From an uncultured Clostridium sp. (GTDB lineage: Bacteria > Bacillota > Clostridia > TANB77 > CAG-508), in NCBI GenBank assembly GCA_946545035.1, contig CAMNND010000001.1, forward strand, positions 40,672-104,671: DNA of 64,000 nt. The letters are read 5' to 3'. Of this stretch, positions 1 through 13,182 are shown in pieces. Position 1 is the stretch's first letter, and each line of letters begins with the position of its first letter. Both the position numbers and the translations under genes were made by a program. The notes beneath the pieces are model-generated. The model made no database searches and was not told where the DNA came from. It saw only the letters and a program-made list of their open reading frames with translations.

Positions 1-38
1 TTATTGAGTTTTATCAAATAGATAATAATAATGATTAA
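1..38 (+). CDS. 3' end of an upstream gene (partial, uncertain)
   Basis: Three frames are open at the window edge under code 4. The frame that runs longest ends in TAA at 36-38, just before the AGGAGG site of the next gene, which is the tight spacing seen elsewhere in this late region. The residues left are too few to suggest a function, and the frame choice is a guess. Confidence 0.3.
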   Translation, partial: IEFYQIDNNND

Positions 39-53
39 ATAAAGGAGGATAAA

Positions 54-3000
54 ATGGCGACAGTATTATCAACACTTTATCCTCCTCTAATTGGAACTTT
101 TCAACCAGCTTTTGAATATGACGAAGGACCAGAAATTACATTTACTATTTCTAATTATAATTCATATTTAGGAATTAATCATTTACATATCTCTTTAGTT
201 AATCAAAAAACTAATCAAAATGCTTTAGCAACCAATTCAAATAATGCGTTTTCTGTTCCAACAGGAACTTATTTAATTGATGGTATTTGAATTGTCCCAT
301 TTCAGGATAGTTATTTTAATGAATTTGATACTGAAAATAATCTATATAAAATAAAAATCCCTAAAACTATTTTAAAAAATCAGGCTACAGAATTCGTAAT
401 TGACTATTACTATAAAGTTCAATTAAGATTTGATTGCGTTACAGACGATATTATAGCTTCCGCAAATGTTTCTGGAACAGTTTTTAATTCTACTTATTTA
501 AACATTTTCAGAAGTTATTTTTCTGAATGATCTAGTATTTCATTATTAAAAGCAGTCCCGCATACAGAAATTCAGTTAACAAATTTTACCATTGTTAACT
601 CTAATGGGATAGCTAACGATAATTTAAGAAATAAAAAAACACCTCAATTTACACCAGGCGTTATTCCAATTGTTGGTAAATTAGTATTTTTTAAAGATAA
701 TAAAACAATTAATGCAACAGATGCGGGAAAAGAGTGGATAAAAGACTATCAAATAAAAATTTTTAGAGAAGAAGATGATAATTCTCAAAATTTAATTTTA
801 GATAGTGGTATCATTTATCCAGATGCCTATAAATTTAGTGAAAACAATTTAAATATTTCTTCTATTTCTCAATCCAGCTATTGGACAAATAATTTTTCTT
901 ATTTAGCTGATTTAACAGATAAGGATCCTAATTATAATTACATATTAAATATAACAATTCATACAAAAAATAATTTTACCGCAGAAGAATCTTTTAACTT
1001 TAAATTAATAAATGCTTTATTTACACCAAATTGAACTTGATCTTTTAATAAGAAAAAGCTTCCTTATTATGGAGACATAATAGAAAAGATAGTAACAGAA
1101 GAAGATGGAGAAATTAGCGGAGAAGTTAAAGTTGAACCAGAATTAGACACTCAATCAACAAATTATTTGTATCAACAAGAGCCTGGATATATGTTTATTC
1201 GCCGAGCCGATAGTTTAAGTGATTTTAAAAATTGAAGTATTATAAAATGTGTAGCTTGTTCTACTCCTTTACAACCAGTTAAATTTACAGATAAAACTGT
1301 AGGTAGCTTAGTGAGATATAGATATTCCGCGCAATATTTGTGCTTTAGAGGCGGTGTTCAAACATCTGTTAATAAAAGTCCTATAATTATTTATCCTGAC
1401 TTTCATGACATTCTAATTAGTGCTGGAGATAGACAATTAGCAATTAGATACGATGGACAAATTAACTCTATGACTCCTGTTGTAAATAGAGTTAAAATAG
1501 ACACTCTTGGCGGACGTTATCCTAAATTTGCAGAAAATGCTAAATTAAATTATAAGCAATTTAATCTATCTGGATTAATAGTAGCAGAAAGTGATTATAA
1601 TAGAAAGTTTTTAAATGATTTAGATTATTCAGATGATATGCACGCCTATGATAATGCTCAAAAAGGAACCTATATAGTTCGCAATGATACAGTTTTAGAA
1701 AATTTTGATTCTGAACACAAAAAAGGAACTTATACAAAGGATATTGAAAATAAAACATCATGGATTGATAAAGAAAAAGAGTCTTCTCAAAAAAATACTA
1801 GTCACGATATTTATCCTTCAAATAATTGATGGTGAGAACGAAAATTTAGAGAAGAAGCTGTTAAATGATTAAATAATGGTCAGCCAAAACTTTATCGTTC
1901 TATGACAGAAGGAAATATGATTGTTATGTTAGACGGTATTTCTCTAACTCCAAACAATCAATTAGGGCGAAGAATTTGAAATTTTTCTTGTACTGTATAT
2001 GAAATTGGAGACGGGTATAATCTTGAGTTATTAGATAGTCTTAATATTTTTAATATTCAAAATGAATATGAGCAAAAAAATATTGACTTAGAAGAAAAAT
2101 ATGGAGAAGATATTGACTCTGATTCTTTGATTAGAAAAACGGTTACTGAATTAGGACAACAATATGAAATCCAAGCAATAAAAGATACTCAAAATAATTA
2201 TAAAGGATTAGTAGAAAATGTTATTGTCAATAATATAAACTTTTTATATCAAGGTTTAGGGAAAAATTATGTATATAAAAAGAATTCAGCATTATTACAT
2301 AACTTAAAGATTAATTTTACATCGCCTCCACAGTATTATAATTTAAATTCAAATATTGAAAAGATTGATATAGAAGAATATTTTTCAAAACGAAAAGATA
2401 TTGATCAATTTATAGCTACCGCAGAAGAAGATGAAGAATTCTTTTTAAATAATGATGTTGGTTTAGGATATAAAATAACTCTTTCATATTATGATTCAAG
2501 TAACGGTACTTCAACAAAAGTTCCTATTTTTGTTTCCTCAACCGATGGCCGCACAGGATATTATCAAGTTCCTTCTAATTTAATTATTTCTGAGATTGTA
2601 CTATATGATGACGCTACAGCTATATTAGATTATTCTTTAACATATAAATTAGATTACTATAATGTAGATATACCTGATTTTTATTCTCAAGAAGAAACAT
2701 TAGTCGGACAAGTTAACGATTACTGGTCTTTTGGAACAAATATAAGCACTTATATTAATGAAAAATATAGAGTTTATAATTGAACAGAAGAAGATAGCTA
2801 TGAATATTCTGAGGGATTAATTTATTGAAAAGGTATTAATATTGAAAGCGATCCTTACAGTATATATGAAATCAGTTATAGAGAGAGTGTCCCTGGTGTT
2901 GTTCAAGCAGGTGAAAAAAATACTTATATAATTCCTAGAACTGGAACTTTAAATCTATTACAAAATTATGAAGTTTCTTCTTGCTGAGCCGCAGGTAGGC

Positions 3001-3593
3001 AAATGTTTGTTGTAGATGAAAAAAGAAAACCTTACTTAGATGAATGAGAATGCGTTCTTGATGAAACAGTAACAAATCCATATGATCCTGGAAATCAAAT
3101 TTCTGATGGAATATATTGATATTTAGTTAAAGGGTCCGATGATATTGATTTAGATACAGATGGTAATAATAATTATGTTTTAGTAAAAATTCGTGTGGCA
3201 GATGGTAATCTTTATATTGTAAATAATGATTCTGAACAAGGAACTATATTAAGCTGAGATGATTTTAATAATGGTGTCTTAGATATATATGAAGATTGAT
3301 TTAATTTAGATTCAATAAGCAATTGTATTATAGATAATATTAAACAACCTGATTACAATAAAGTCTATAGAATTATTGATAATAATTTTGTTTCTTATTA
3401 TATGATTTATTATTTAAATCAAGGATGATACCCAATAGATTTTATTGATAATTCAAATCAAGATGTTATGCAAGCAAAGGTTCCCGTTTCTGGTTTAATC
3501 GAATATAAAGCCGATATTTACAAACAGGGATGAGAAATCTTAAATGGGCAAAAACGAAACATAAGCGCTACCAATAGTGATAATAATGGTTAA
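54..3593 (+). CDS. Large tail or baseplate structural protein, UGA-recoded
   Basis: An 1179-residue protein when TGA is read as Trp; under the standard code it breaks into fragments at TGA codons such as 288 and 526. AGGAGG at 43-48 precedes ATG 54, and the stop is TAA 3591-3593. I see no signal peptide, membrane segment or enzyme motif. The composition is Asn/Tyr/Ile/Asp-rich and beta-like, as in phage tail and baseplate proteins. It heads a colinear run of structural genes, with the next start 16 bases downstream. TGA is the usual Trp codon, with a few TGG. The role is inferred from position and composition; I do not recognise the family. Confidence 0.85.
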
Positions 3594-3609
3594 AAAGGAG
3601 GTAAAATAA

Positions 3610-6363
3610 ATGCGTAAATTTTATCCTTATCTTGAAGAATCTTATTATCCTAACTTGAATGAAGAATATGAAAAACAACAATTTTTATATTCTCTAAATA
3701 AAATTGTTAATCAAAAACAATATGTTAAAATAACTTTATTAAATTGAGAAGAAGATCCCATCAAAGAAATTGATGGGATCATTTCCTCTGGTAGTATTAA
3801 TAAAGATGGAAACAGTGCAGTTCGAAGATCTTGTAACTTATCTTGCTCGGTTAATGGTGGCGCTTATAATATTGATAATATAGAAATGGACTTTGCTTTA
3901 AATAAAAAAGTCTTTATTGAAATAGGCATTGAAAATGTTACAAATAAATATCAAGATTATCCTATTTTATGATTCCCGCAAGGAGTTTTCTATATTAACT
4001 CATTTAGTGTAAATTCTTCTACCTCTTCTGCTGTTAATCTTAACTTATCTTTAAAAGATAAAATGTGTCTATTAAATGGAGATATAGCAGGACAATTACC
4101 CGCAACAGTTCGATTTGATATGATGACAACCCAATTATCAGATGGGTCTGTCGTTGAACAAAAAGTTTTATATTATAATATTATATCGGAATTATTAAAT
4201 CATTGGGGCGGAGAAGATTTAAATAATATTATTATTCAAGATATTCCATTAAGAATTCGTAAAGTTGTTCAATGACAAGGAGAAAATCCTATTTATTTAA
4301 AACAAGGAGGATTTGACGTTGTCGATGTAGATGATGTTGACACCAATTCATATAGCATCTCTATAGAAGTACCAGAAGATAAAGAGAATTGATCTGAATA
4401 TTCCATGGGAGACGATATAGGCTATGTCTATAGTGATTTTGTTCCTTTAAATGAGATCACTGGAGCTGCGGGGAGCACTATTTGCTCAGTTTTAGATGAA
4501 ATAAAAAATCAATTAGGTAACTATGAATATTTTTATGATGTATTTGGTATTTTTCATTTTAGAGAAATAAAAAATTATTTAAATGAAACTCAAGCAAGTA
4601 CAATCTTACAAGAATCCGCAAATACTGGCCGACATGTAAATTTGAATGAGGGTCAGTTTTTATTAGATGGAGGGTCTGAAACTCAATATTTAATAGAAAC
4701 GACTGTTCCAAAAACAGTTTATAATTTTGACTCAAATGAAAACTTAACTTCTATTAGTGTAACTCCTAATTACAGTAATATAAAAAATGATTTTATCATA
4801 GATGGAATCAAAGAAAGCACAGCTTCTGATTCTCAATATGCTTTGAGATATAGATGTGTAATAGATGAAAAGCCAGAAATTTTAGGTACAAAAGATAATA
4901 AACCTTATTATGGAGTATTTGATAATATAATTTACTACACTTATCCAGAAGAATTTGAAGGTCAAACTATTGCAGAAACCAATAAATTAAGTTGTTTTCA
5001 TGAATTCTGAGCCGGATCAGAAGAAGAGCCTTATTTAATTTTACCAAATGTTGGTATAGCAGATCATATATATCGACTTGAAGAAGATGGCATATCTACT
5101 TTCTGAAGATGAGACGGCATTGTATATAAACCTGTTTATTTAAATTTAAATGAAGATGAATTAGAAGAATATAATTCTCAATTTTATAGTGTTAGTTCAA
5201 TTAAAGAATTATTATCTTTATATCAAAATTTTAAAACAGATCAAATAAAAATAGAAAATGAATATAATGAAACAGGTAATCAAGCTGAATATCTAAGAGC
5301 GCTAGAACTTTTAAATATTGATTTTATTGATAAATTAAATCGTATTATAAAAGATTTACCTGAAAAAGCTAATAATTGAATTCTAGAAAAAAAGATTAAT
5401 TTATTTAAAGATAATGTTGATGTAATAATACAAGTATTAAAAAATATTTTAATTGAAAATAACATTTTAATAGAAGAATCAGAAGAAGAAGAGCAAGAAG
5501 AAAAAGAAATTGAAGATTTATCTGAAAATACAGATAAACCTTTTACTTTGACCCGAGAACCAATCTTATACAGTTCTTCTCTAAAAGATCCTTATACAAA
5601 AGAAATATTAGGTCCTTATTATGCTAATGACTGACGTACTGCATTATTAATTTATGGATTACAGGCCAGTATTAATGGTACAGATCCAGGACCTTATTTT
5701 GACGATCTAGAATATGCTTGGCCAGAAGAATACGATCTCCGCAGAGAAAATCAATGCTTCTATGGAGAAAAAGAAGATAAATCTGTTCATTATAAAACTT
5801 TAACATCAGGTAAATTTTATTTTGATATAATTGATGCAAATTCATCTTCTCTTGGAGAATTTAGTGTTCAAAATATTGGTCGAAGAACAAGTGTAATTTT
5901 TAATGATAAAGTTAATTGTTTATTTGAACCAGAAATTCCAAATATTGTTTTTCTAAATACAGATAACCCAAAAGTAAACTGATCTGATAATACGACCATT
6001 ACAGAATTAAGAACTATTACAGATATGGCAGAAATGTTAAAGCAACAGCGTCAAGAATGTATCAATAACGGACAACCATATCTTCAAGTATCAAATGAGA
6101 TATATAATAACTTATCTATTGGAGGATATTTAAACGATGCATATTCAGCATTAAGATATGAATTGTTTTCACATACTTCTTATCAAAAAGTTGTATCCAT
6201 AAGTGCTTTGCCGGTTTTTTATTTAGAGCCCAATAGTCGAGTTGCATTAAGTGACCCTACAACAAATACTTATGGAGATTTTATAGTACAAAATATTAGT
6301 TTAACGCTTGGTCCAGGAGCTAATTTATCTGCGACGTTAAATGAAGCATTAGAGAGATTATAA
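3610..6363 (+). CDS. Tail-tip or baseplate protein, UGA-recoded
   Basis: A 917-residue protein with AAGGAGG at 3595-3601 and ATG 3610. The N-terminal 100 residues (SGSINKDGNSAVRRSC and a following beta-rich segment with FPQGVF) resemble N-terminal domains of phage tail proteins that sit between the distal tail protein and the fibre; I cannot name the Pfam family with confidence. The middle (about residues 510-660) is acidic and Glu-rich, coiled-coil-like, and the C-terminus returns to beta-type sequence. Many Trp are TGA (for example around 3745 and 3970). Adjacent structural genes on both sides support a virion role. Confidence 0.8.
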
Positions 6364-6376
6364 GGAGGTGCTTAAG

Positions 6377-7312
6377 ATGGCAGTAACCTATGGTATGGGG
6401 CAATATCGTATGAAACGAGGAACTCCTTATATAACTAAACTAAACGGAGAAAATTCTATTACTCCTCAATTTATAGAAGTACAAACTAATACGTATACAT
6501 ATAAAGATGTATATTTTAATTTAGGAAATGAAACAATTCAATATGGTCATACTTATTATTTGGAATTAACTTTACCACGGCACGTTCAGTATACAAGTGA
6601 TATTGATATTAAAATTTGTGGTACTGCAAATGGTACAATAGATATTACTAATCAGTATCAAAATATAAAACAAATTATAGTTCCAAATTCTTTAGTAAGT
6701 ACAAATTTTTACCAAGACGTATTACTATATGAATATAATAACAAAACAGAAGTGGGACTTGTCACTAATGCAACAGATAATACTGTAGGGCATGTTTTTA
6801 AAAATAATAACAATTATTTTTTAATAACACAAAACGGTAAACCTCAATTAGAGAAATATCAACCTTTAAAAGTTATTGAATCTTGAAAATTAAAAGAAAT
6901 GGATGAAGATACTATTACTTATAATATGATTTTTTCTCCAAAATTTGATTCTATTAATTATTCTTATTTATATTTAGAAATAGATAGAAATAATGATTGG
7001 AATACTAGTATTGAATATATTGAAAATGATAAAACTTATAAAGGTCTTTTTATTGACATTAATAATGCTAAATTAGATATTTATGAAGTAAATAATCTTT
7101 TAAATAATGATACATGTATTCCACAATCTTCTTTAAATCATATTGGTGTATGAGGCCATCCTGAAATGTATTTAGCTATCAATGGAGAACAAATTCAAAT
7201 TGGAAAAAATGGTTTCTATGAATTAGATGACTTCAATATTACAAATTTAGGCATAGTTGTTAAAGATGAAAATATTGATAGATTCAGTATTGATTATGAA
7301 TTTGCAACTTAA
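6377..7312 (+). CDS. Structural protein, tail-associated, unknown
   Basis: A 311-residue protein. I place the start at ATG 6377 because TAAGGAGG at 6361-6368 overlaps the previous stop and lies 8 bases upstream; an in-frame earlier start would fall inside that site. The sequence opens MAVTYGMGQYRMKRGTPYIT and is beta-rich, with no catalytic motif or membrane segment. TGA encodes Trp at about residues 170 and 258. It lies between two larger tail genes, so a tail or baseplate component is likely. Confidence 0.75.
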
Positions 7313-7334
7313 AAGAAAGGGGAGGTAAAACATT

Positions 7335-9080
7335 ATGGCTTTAGAAAGTTTTTATGGTGGAAAGCCTGGCTATTCCCCTGTCATTAAAGGTACTTTTAAG
7401 TATATTAGTGAAAATGATAGTAAATATCGAAACTTAACAGAAGACCAAAAAAATGCGGCAAAGGCTGCAAATGAAGTTATGAATCTCTGTTTTCAGGATC
7501 CTGAATATAAAGATGTTTGATATGGAGAGATATGTATTATTAGTTCAGACTCTATGTATGATGCTAATAATGGCAAGATTTTTAGACGTACTTTAAAGAA
7601 ACAATCTTCTTTAGATGAAACTTATGGAAGTCTATATGCGGAATATCTTGGACAAATAGTCGGTATGCCTGGTGGTTTACCAAAAGTTGTATTTAATACT
7701 ATTGATACAGTTAAAAATCAAGCTGCCAATGCAGAAAATGATATTTGGTATCCAACTGGTGTAGATGATAATAACGTAGTAGAAACAGATTATAAACCTA
7801 TAGATGATACAAGTACGACTTCATACCCCGCAACTTTAAGTGGGTCAGAGGGTATAGAGTTTGTACCTGGTATGCAAAAAAATAATAATGTTACAATCTA
7901 TAATGACAATCTTCAATATACTTGGTTACAGATATTAGATCCACAATCTAATCAATATGAAGCAGATGGTAGCGCTTCAACTCTTCAAATAGGTCTTAAA
8001 ATTCCTTATTTATATCTAGATACTCCAACAATTACTCCTGTCTCATATTTTAATGATCCAAAAATAACTGAATCAGATATAGGTCAAGATAATAAGCATC
8101 ATCCATTTTATAGAAAATATAATATTTCTATTCCAGATGGTCTTAGAGGACTTGGAATAAAAAATTTAAGAATAGAAACAAAAGAAAGTCTACAAGGAAC
8201 TAACCTTCTAGATCCCACAGCTGAAAATTTCTTTAGTTATGATGCTAGTAAACGCAACATTATTATAAAAGAAGATGCGCTATATGACCTTACAAATTAT
8301 AATAATGATAGTCCTTTTTGAGTTTATGATTTAGATGTACCGAATAAAACAGATGAAAGCTTAATGGATAGTAGTTCTTATACTTGTTATGCGGGAGATT
8401 ATCATAAAATTTCAGATGTTACTTTAAACTCAAATGGTTCTCTAAGTTTTACTTCAAACTATGGAGAAACCATTACCACAAAAAATAAATTAAAATGGAT
8501 TACTGGAACAGAAGTTGTTACAGATGTAGATCAAAATGATTATGGTAAATTTACTATTAATTATAATTTTAATCCATCAAGTAATAATTCTTCTGTTAAT
8601 CAAAATAAATCTGATACTTATCATTTACCTTTTGTAAAAAGAATTTTTGCTTATACTTCTTCTGAAGAAAAAGATGGAGAAGAAATTAAAATTGAATTAG
8701 TTAATGGAGATGGTGGAATAAGAACTTTAACATTAGAAAAACCAACAACTCCAAATACGCCAGCAGAATCTTATTCTTTAAAATATCCTACTTCAGTAAA
8801 AATTATAGAAAAAGCCAATGATGACCAGTATTATTTCTTACAAGCAGAATATAATGATGGAGATAAAAAAGAACTAGGTCGAGTTGGATTAAGAGCTAGT
8901 ATTGATGGAATAGCTTCAACTATATATGTCGGCCAATTAAATTCAAATGGAAACATTGAACGAATACCAGAATATCTTCCTGATAATGTTAGAGAAGAAG
9001 CTCTTGTATTAGTTGATGAAATGGTTGCGGTTACTGATAATATAACCTCTAATCTTTTTCCATCTTTTAATGTTTCTTAA
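7335..9080 (+). CDS. Tail/baseplate structural protein, unknown
   Basis: A 581-residue protein read through TGA at 7518-7520 and 8319-8321. GGGGAGG at 7320-7326 precedes ATG 7335, and the stop is TAA 9078-9080. The N-terminus (MALESFYGGKPGYSPVIKG) and the segment WYGEICIISSDS followed by NNGKIFRR look like the start of a baseplate or fibre-network subunit, but I do not recognise a named family. It mixes TGG and TGA for Trp. The gene lies in the tail module upstream of the BppU-like protein. Confidence 0.75.
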
Positions 9081-9101
9081 TGTTCAAAAAGGAATTTAAT
9101 C

Positions 9102-9452
9102 ATGTGAATTAAACAATATAAATATCCTTTTACCGATGTTATGGAAGATAATAAAATTGTATTATCTTTTGAAAATGTAAAATTTGTTCAAATAGGAATG
9201 GAGTGCCCGCATTCCATTCCTATTTTTTTATATGATAATGAATTAACAGATATAAATAATAAAACTTTAAATACGCAGATAGAAATTAGTGAAACTCTTA
9301 ATGGGACAGTAATTTCAAATTATTCTTATAAAATAAATTCCTCAGATATTCTGGAATTTAATAATTTAAATAAAAAAAATTTAACTATAAAAATAGAGAA
9401 TCCAGAAGATCCATATACTATTATTACAATAGCTTATGAAAAGGAGGATTAG
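9102..9452 (+). CDS. Small structural protein, unknown
   Basis: A 116-residue protein. The second codon is TGA (MWIKQYKYPF...), so the true start at 9102 is visible only in code 4; AAAAAGGA at 9086-9092 precedes it. It has one clear beta-sandwich-like stretch and no enzymatic motif. The stop TAG at 9450-9452 sits a few bases after the AGGAGG of the next gene, which shows coupled translation. Confidence 0.7.
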
Positions 9453-9458
9453 AGAATT

Positions 9459-9968
9459 ATGCCAACTCAAAAATTAATACATCAATTTAAAGACCCTAAT
9501 AATAATAACTGAGTTAAATTTTGAACCTTTAATGAAAATGGAAACAACAAAATTGAACTCAGTTCAAATGTTAGTGTAGATAGTAACAATTTAACTAATA
9601 TAAATAGTCTAATTCAAAAAGTAACCAACCCAGAGTTGCCGCAATCTTTTTGAAAAGTAGTTTCTACTGAAACTAATGGATATGCGCCAAAAGGGCAAGC
9701 TAATTGTTTTCTTTATATAAATGAAGATGGTAATGCTCAATGGGTTAATCCAAAATATGATAAAATTACTTACAGTATAACAACAAATGTTCAAAAACCT
9801 ACGGAAGAAATCATAGGACAAGTTCGAGAAGATGGAAAAAAGAATATTTTACAACCTAGAGGACAAAGCACTACGGATTTCATATTAGATTTAAACGATT
9901 TCTTATGAAATAATGTTTCTGTTACTCTTGGGAGTGTTAATAATTCTACTCCTTTAACTATTTCCTAA
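9459..9968 (+). CDS. Small structural protein, unknown, needs UGA as Trp
   Basis: A 169-residue protein that disappears in a standard-code reading because TGA occurs at residues 18, 22, about 66 and about 149. AAGGAGG lies at 9441-9447 and ATG at 9459. Residues 60-120 include an SFWKVV segment and a GYAPKGQANCFLYINEDG segment, suggestive of a beta domain. It has no membrane segment or catalytic motif. It fits the string of small baseplate or adaptor proteins before the fibre. Confidence 0.7.
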
Positions 9969-10036
9969 TGTTGGGCAAAACTCTATAAAAGAAATATTGT
10001 AAATTATAATTAATAATGATTGAAAGGAGATGTAAT

Positions 10037-10528
10037 TTGAGTGATTTTAATAACTTATTAACACATTATCCTTTACAAGAATTAATTACAATATTTTTTC
10101 TTTTTGCGTCTGTTGTAATTTCAATTTGAAAAATGTATGATTTTTTTAATCAAAAATACAATGAAGCATTAGAAAAAAGAGAAAATGAAATAGAATGAAA
10201 AGAAAAAATATCTAATGCTCTAAATGATCTTGATTCTAAAATAGATAATCTTAATCATCAAAATCAAAAAATTTATAAGAAACAAGAGCAAGTAGATGCA
10301 ACATTAGCTCTTGTTCAGGAAAGAATGCAAGAAAATTCAAGGTCTTTCTTAATCGATGCTCATCATAAATTTTGTTATAAGTATAAAAAAATTGATGATT
10401 TGAATTTACAATCAATTGAGCGTAGATATTTATATTATAAAACTGCGGGAGGAAATACTTTTATAGATCATTTAATGGAAGAAATACGTTCTCTTCCAAG
10501 AGTAAACCTACTTACAGATGAGACATAA
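10037..10528 (+). CDS. Membrane-anchored coiled-coil protein, TTG start
   Basis: A 163-residue protein starting at TTG 10037, six bases after AAAGGAGA (10023-10030). Residues about 10-30 (ELITIFFLFASVVISIWKMY) form one hydrophobic membrane segment. Residues 45-95 are a charged coiled coil with several Lys-Glu heptads, and the C-terminus is globular (YKYKKIDDLNLQSIERRYL). TGA encodes Trp at two places in the first third. A membrane protein inside the tail module is unusual. It could be a tape or host-membrane contact factor or a lysis accessory protein; this is inference from topology only. Confidence 0.7.
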
Positions 10529-10543
10529 TGGAAGGAGGATAAA

Positions 10544-11338
10544 ATGGCTATTGAACTTAGAGCAACTATAGTTAATATGAAAACATTAACTCAAGATATT
10601 GATGACCCCATTACTGTCGGTTCTGGAGATGCTGCAGGCTCAGTACTAAGAATTATTTTTACTCAAGAAGCTGCCGCACAATTCACTGAAAATACTAAAG
10701 TTTATCTCTCTTGATTACATCAAGAAAAAAATATAAAAGGATATAATGTATTTACAGAAGTTGTATGTCCAAATGATCCAAAATTTCCTCCTACATGAGA
10801 GATTCATTATCCTCACTCCATGTTATATGAAGGAAACGTTTTAGCTTGTATTCAAATTGTTGATGAAATTAGTATAGCTACTTCTAAAAATTTTGTTATT
10901 CATGTTTTAAAAGATCCTAATGATGGATCTGATTTTATTAATTCAAATGATTTTACTGAATTTCAAAAAGCAGTTATTACTCTTACTACAATAGGTGATC
11001 AAATTCAAAGTCAATTTAATGAACAAAAAAATGAATTTGAAAATATGCAACTTCTTTTTGAAGAAATACAAGCTCAATCATTAAATGCTCAAGAATTAGC
11101 TGAAGAAGCTAAACAAATTTCAGAAAATTCGTTAGAATTAGTTAATGCGGCTATTGAAAGAATTGATAGTTTATATCAAGAATTATCAGATTATATAATT
11201 ACGCCGTCAGATTTAGCAAATTTTGTTACACAAGAACAAATAGCAAATTTAGTGACCATACCAGATGCAAATAGAGAACATCAAGCTCTGTGAGATGCCT
11301 TACAAATTATTGAATGAGGACTTCAGGAAGAGGGTTAA
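10544..11338 (+). CDS. Baseplate upper protein, BppU-type N-terminal domain
   Basis: A 264-residue protein. Residues 1-135 match the pattern of the BppU N-terminal domain (a beta-sandwich with TVGSGDAAGSVLRIIFTQ, then VYLSWLHQEKNIKG and a late EGNVLACIQIVDEIS strand) that docks fibres onto siphophage baseplates. Residues 150-215 form a long coiled coil, and the C-terminal 50 residues carry two TGA-encoded Trp (QALWDALQIIEWGL). AAGGAGG lies just before ATG 10544. It is followed by fibre genes, as expected for an adaptor. The family match is by eye. Confidence 0.75.
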
Positions 11339-11343
11339 AAAGT

Positions 11344-11772
11344 ATGGCACAAATGAAACTGATTTATACTACTGCTGAAAAACTTAATTCTTTAAATCTT
11401 GCAGATGGTCAAATTATTTATGTTCCTAATGATAATATTATCGCTTTAGATATGCGGGGACAACGTTTTATTTATAAAACAATTAGGACTTTTGCTACAG
11501 ATGCAGAACGTTTAAATGCAGTCTTTATCTCTCCTGGATTTTATTATGTAGAAGAAACTAATATTATTTGACGATATACCGCAAATAAAATTTGACGTCA
11601 AATAACTTCTCCAGAAAAAACGCCCATTATTTATGGAGAAACAAAAGAAGTTTTTCCTGAAATAGGAGAAGAAGGAATTTTATTTTATACAGATAATGGT
11701 ATTTATAATTGAAAACCTCAATTAAATGAATATAATTTAATTGCAAATGCTAATACTTGAGGAAGTATTTAA
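11344..11772 (+). CDS. Small baseplate/fibre-associated protein ending WGSI
   Basis: A 142-residue protein with start ATG 11344 (GGAAGAGGG upstream overlaps the previous stop). It opens MAQMKLIYTTAEKLNSLNLADGQ, a motif common in short phage fibre-shaft or fibre-attachment proteins, followed by repeated DGQIIYVPNDN-like beta turns. The C-terminus ends NANTWGSI with a TGA Trp; the next protein ends in the same residues. Four or five Trp are TGA. A role in fibre assembly or attachment is an inference. Confidence 0.7.
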
Positions 11773-11798
11773 TATTAAAAGACGAAAGGAAGATGCAT

Positions 11799-13103
11799 AT
11801 GCCTGCTAATTTAGTTAAATTTGTCTACGCTGCTAGTGCAACTCCACAACAAATTGCGGCTTTTGATAGTAATACTATTTATTTTATTGGTAATTCTCGT
11901 CAAATATATAAAGGTTCTACTCTTTATGATGGCGGTTCTGCAGATATTGCTGCAGATTTAGCTACTCTTGAATCTTATATTGGTACATTACCTGTAGATA
12001 GTAGTTACACTGATCTTATTGATTATATTAATAAATCAATTGCCGCAGGAGATGAAACTGTTACAAACTTAGTTACTACTCTGGATAATAGTCTTGCGAC
12101 TGTTGCAAAAAGTGGAGCTGCCGCAGATGTTAATATTGCAGATAGCGGTGGTAATTTTGCATCAGGAACAGTTGAAGGAGCTTTAGCAGAACTATATACT
12201 GCTATTGGAACTGGTGGAACGAATTCTGCTGTAACAATTACTAAAACAACTGGCGGACCTGATGATAATTATGCTTATCGTTACGTATTTAGCCAAGGTG
12301 GTTCTACTATTAATAATGGAACAATTGATATTGCAAAAGATATGGTAGCTACTAATGGTGAATTAATTCATCCAACTGCACAAAATCCTATCACTATTGG
12401 TGGACAACAAGTAACTTCTGGTACATACATTGCAATGACAATTGCTAATGGTGATACTTTTTATATTAACGTAGCAGATTTAATTGAATATAATTCAGTT
12501 TCTAATACAGATGAAATTACATTAACAGATACTAATCATACGATTAGTGCAACTGTTGGAGAAATCGCAGCAAGTAAGATTCGTTATTCTCAAACTCAAA
12601 CAGTTGCTCAAGCGATTAATGCTCTTGAAACGGCATCATCTACAGGAGTAGATACTAAAATTTCAACTGAAATTAATAAACTTGATGCAGACTTAGATGC
12701 AACTGCGGGATCTGTTATAACAGGTATTACTGAAACTGATGGTAAAATTACTCATATTGACGAGGTTGCTCTTACTGCAACAAATGTTGCTTATGGTCAA
12801 ACTACGGTCGGTGCAGCTCTCGACACTATTGGAGCAATACCAGGAACTTCTAGTGCAACAACTGTTGTTGGATATATTGATGAAAAAGTTGGAGCCGGTG
12901 TTTCTACGCTTGATGCGGATTTAGATGCATCTGGTACACCACAACATTCTGGAGTTTTTGTTATGTCAGGAGTTACAGAAGTTGATGGTATAATTACTTC
13001 TGTAGACAGTACAGAAGTTGAAGTAGCTGGCGCGGCTGCAGCAGCTCAAGCAGCTGCACAAGCTTATACTGATACAGCTCTTACTTGAGGCTCTATTAGT
13101 TAA
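11799..13103 (+). CDS. Ala/Thr-rich fibre-like structural protein
   Basis: A 434-residue protein. ATG 11799 is chosen over the in-frame ATG 11793 because GAAAGGA at 11784-11790 is then at normal spacing. The N-terminus (MPANLVKFVYAASATPQQIAAFDSNTIYFIGNSRQIYKG) resembles the N-terminus of the preceding protein. The rest is rich in Ala, Thr, Asp and Gly with internal LDADLDAxxG repeats at about residues 290 and 370, as in trimeric fibre shafts. It ends ALTWGSIS through a TGA Trp. A strong terminator follows at once, so this gene closes a transcription unit. Confidence 0.75.
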
Positions 13104-13126
13104 TAATTATTTTAAAAATTAATTAA

Positions 13127-13164
13127 GGGGAAAAATTTTAATATTTTTCCCCTTTTTCTTTTAT
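13127..13164 (+). terminator. Rho-independent terminator
   Basis: The inverted repeat GGGGAAAAAT / ATTTTTCCCC (13127-13136 and 13143-13152) with a 6-base loop is followed by a T-rich tract (TTTTTCTTTT). It separates the gene ending at 13103 from the one starting at 13183. Confidence 0.9.
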
Positions 13165-13182
13165 AAAAAGGAGGGGAATTAT

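Noticed and set aside
54..9968. Possible pseudogenes or frameshifts broken by TGA
   Set aside because: The fragments share one frame, are joined only by TGA with no TAA/TAG, and many independent genes show the same pattern at Trp positions.
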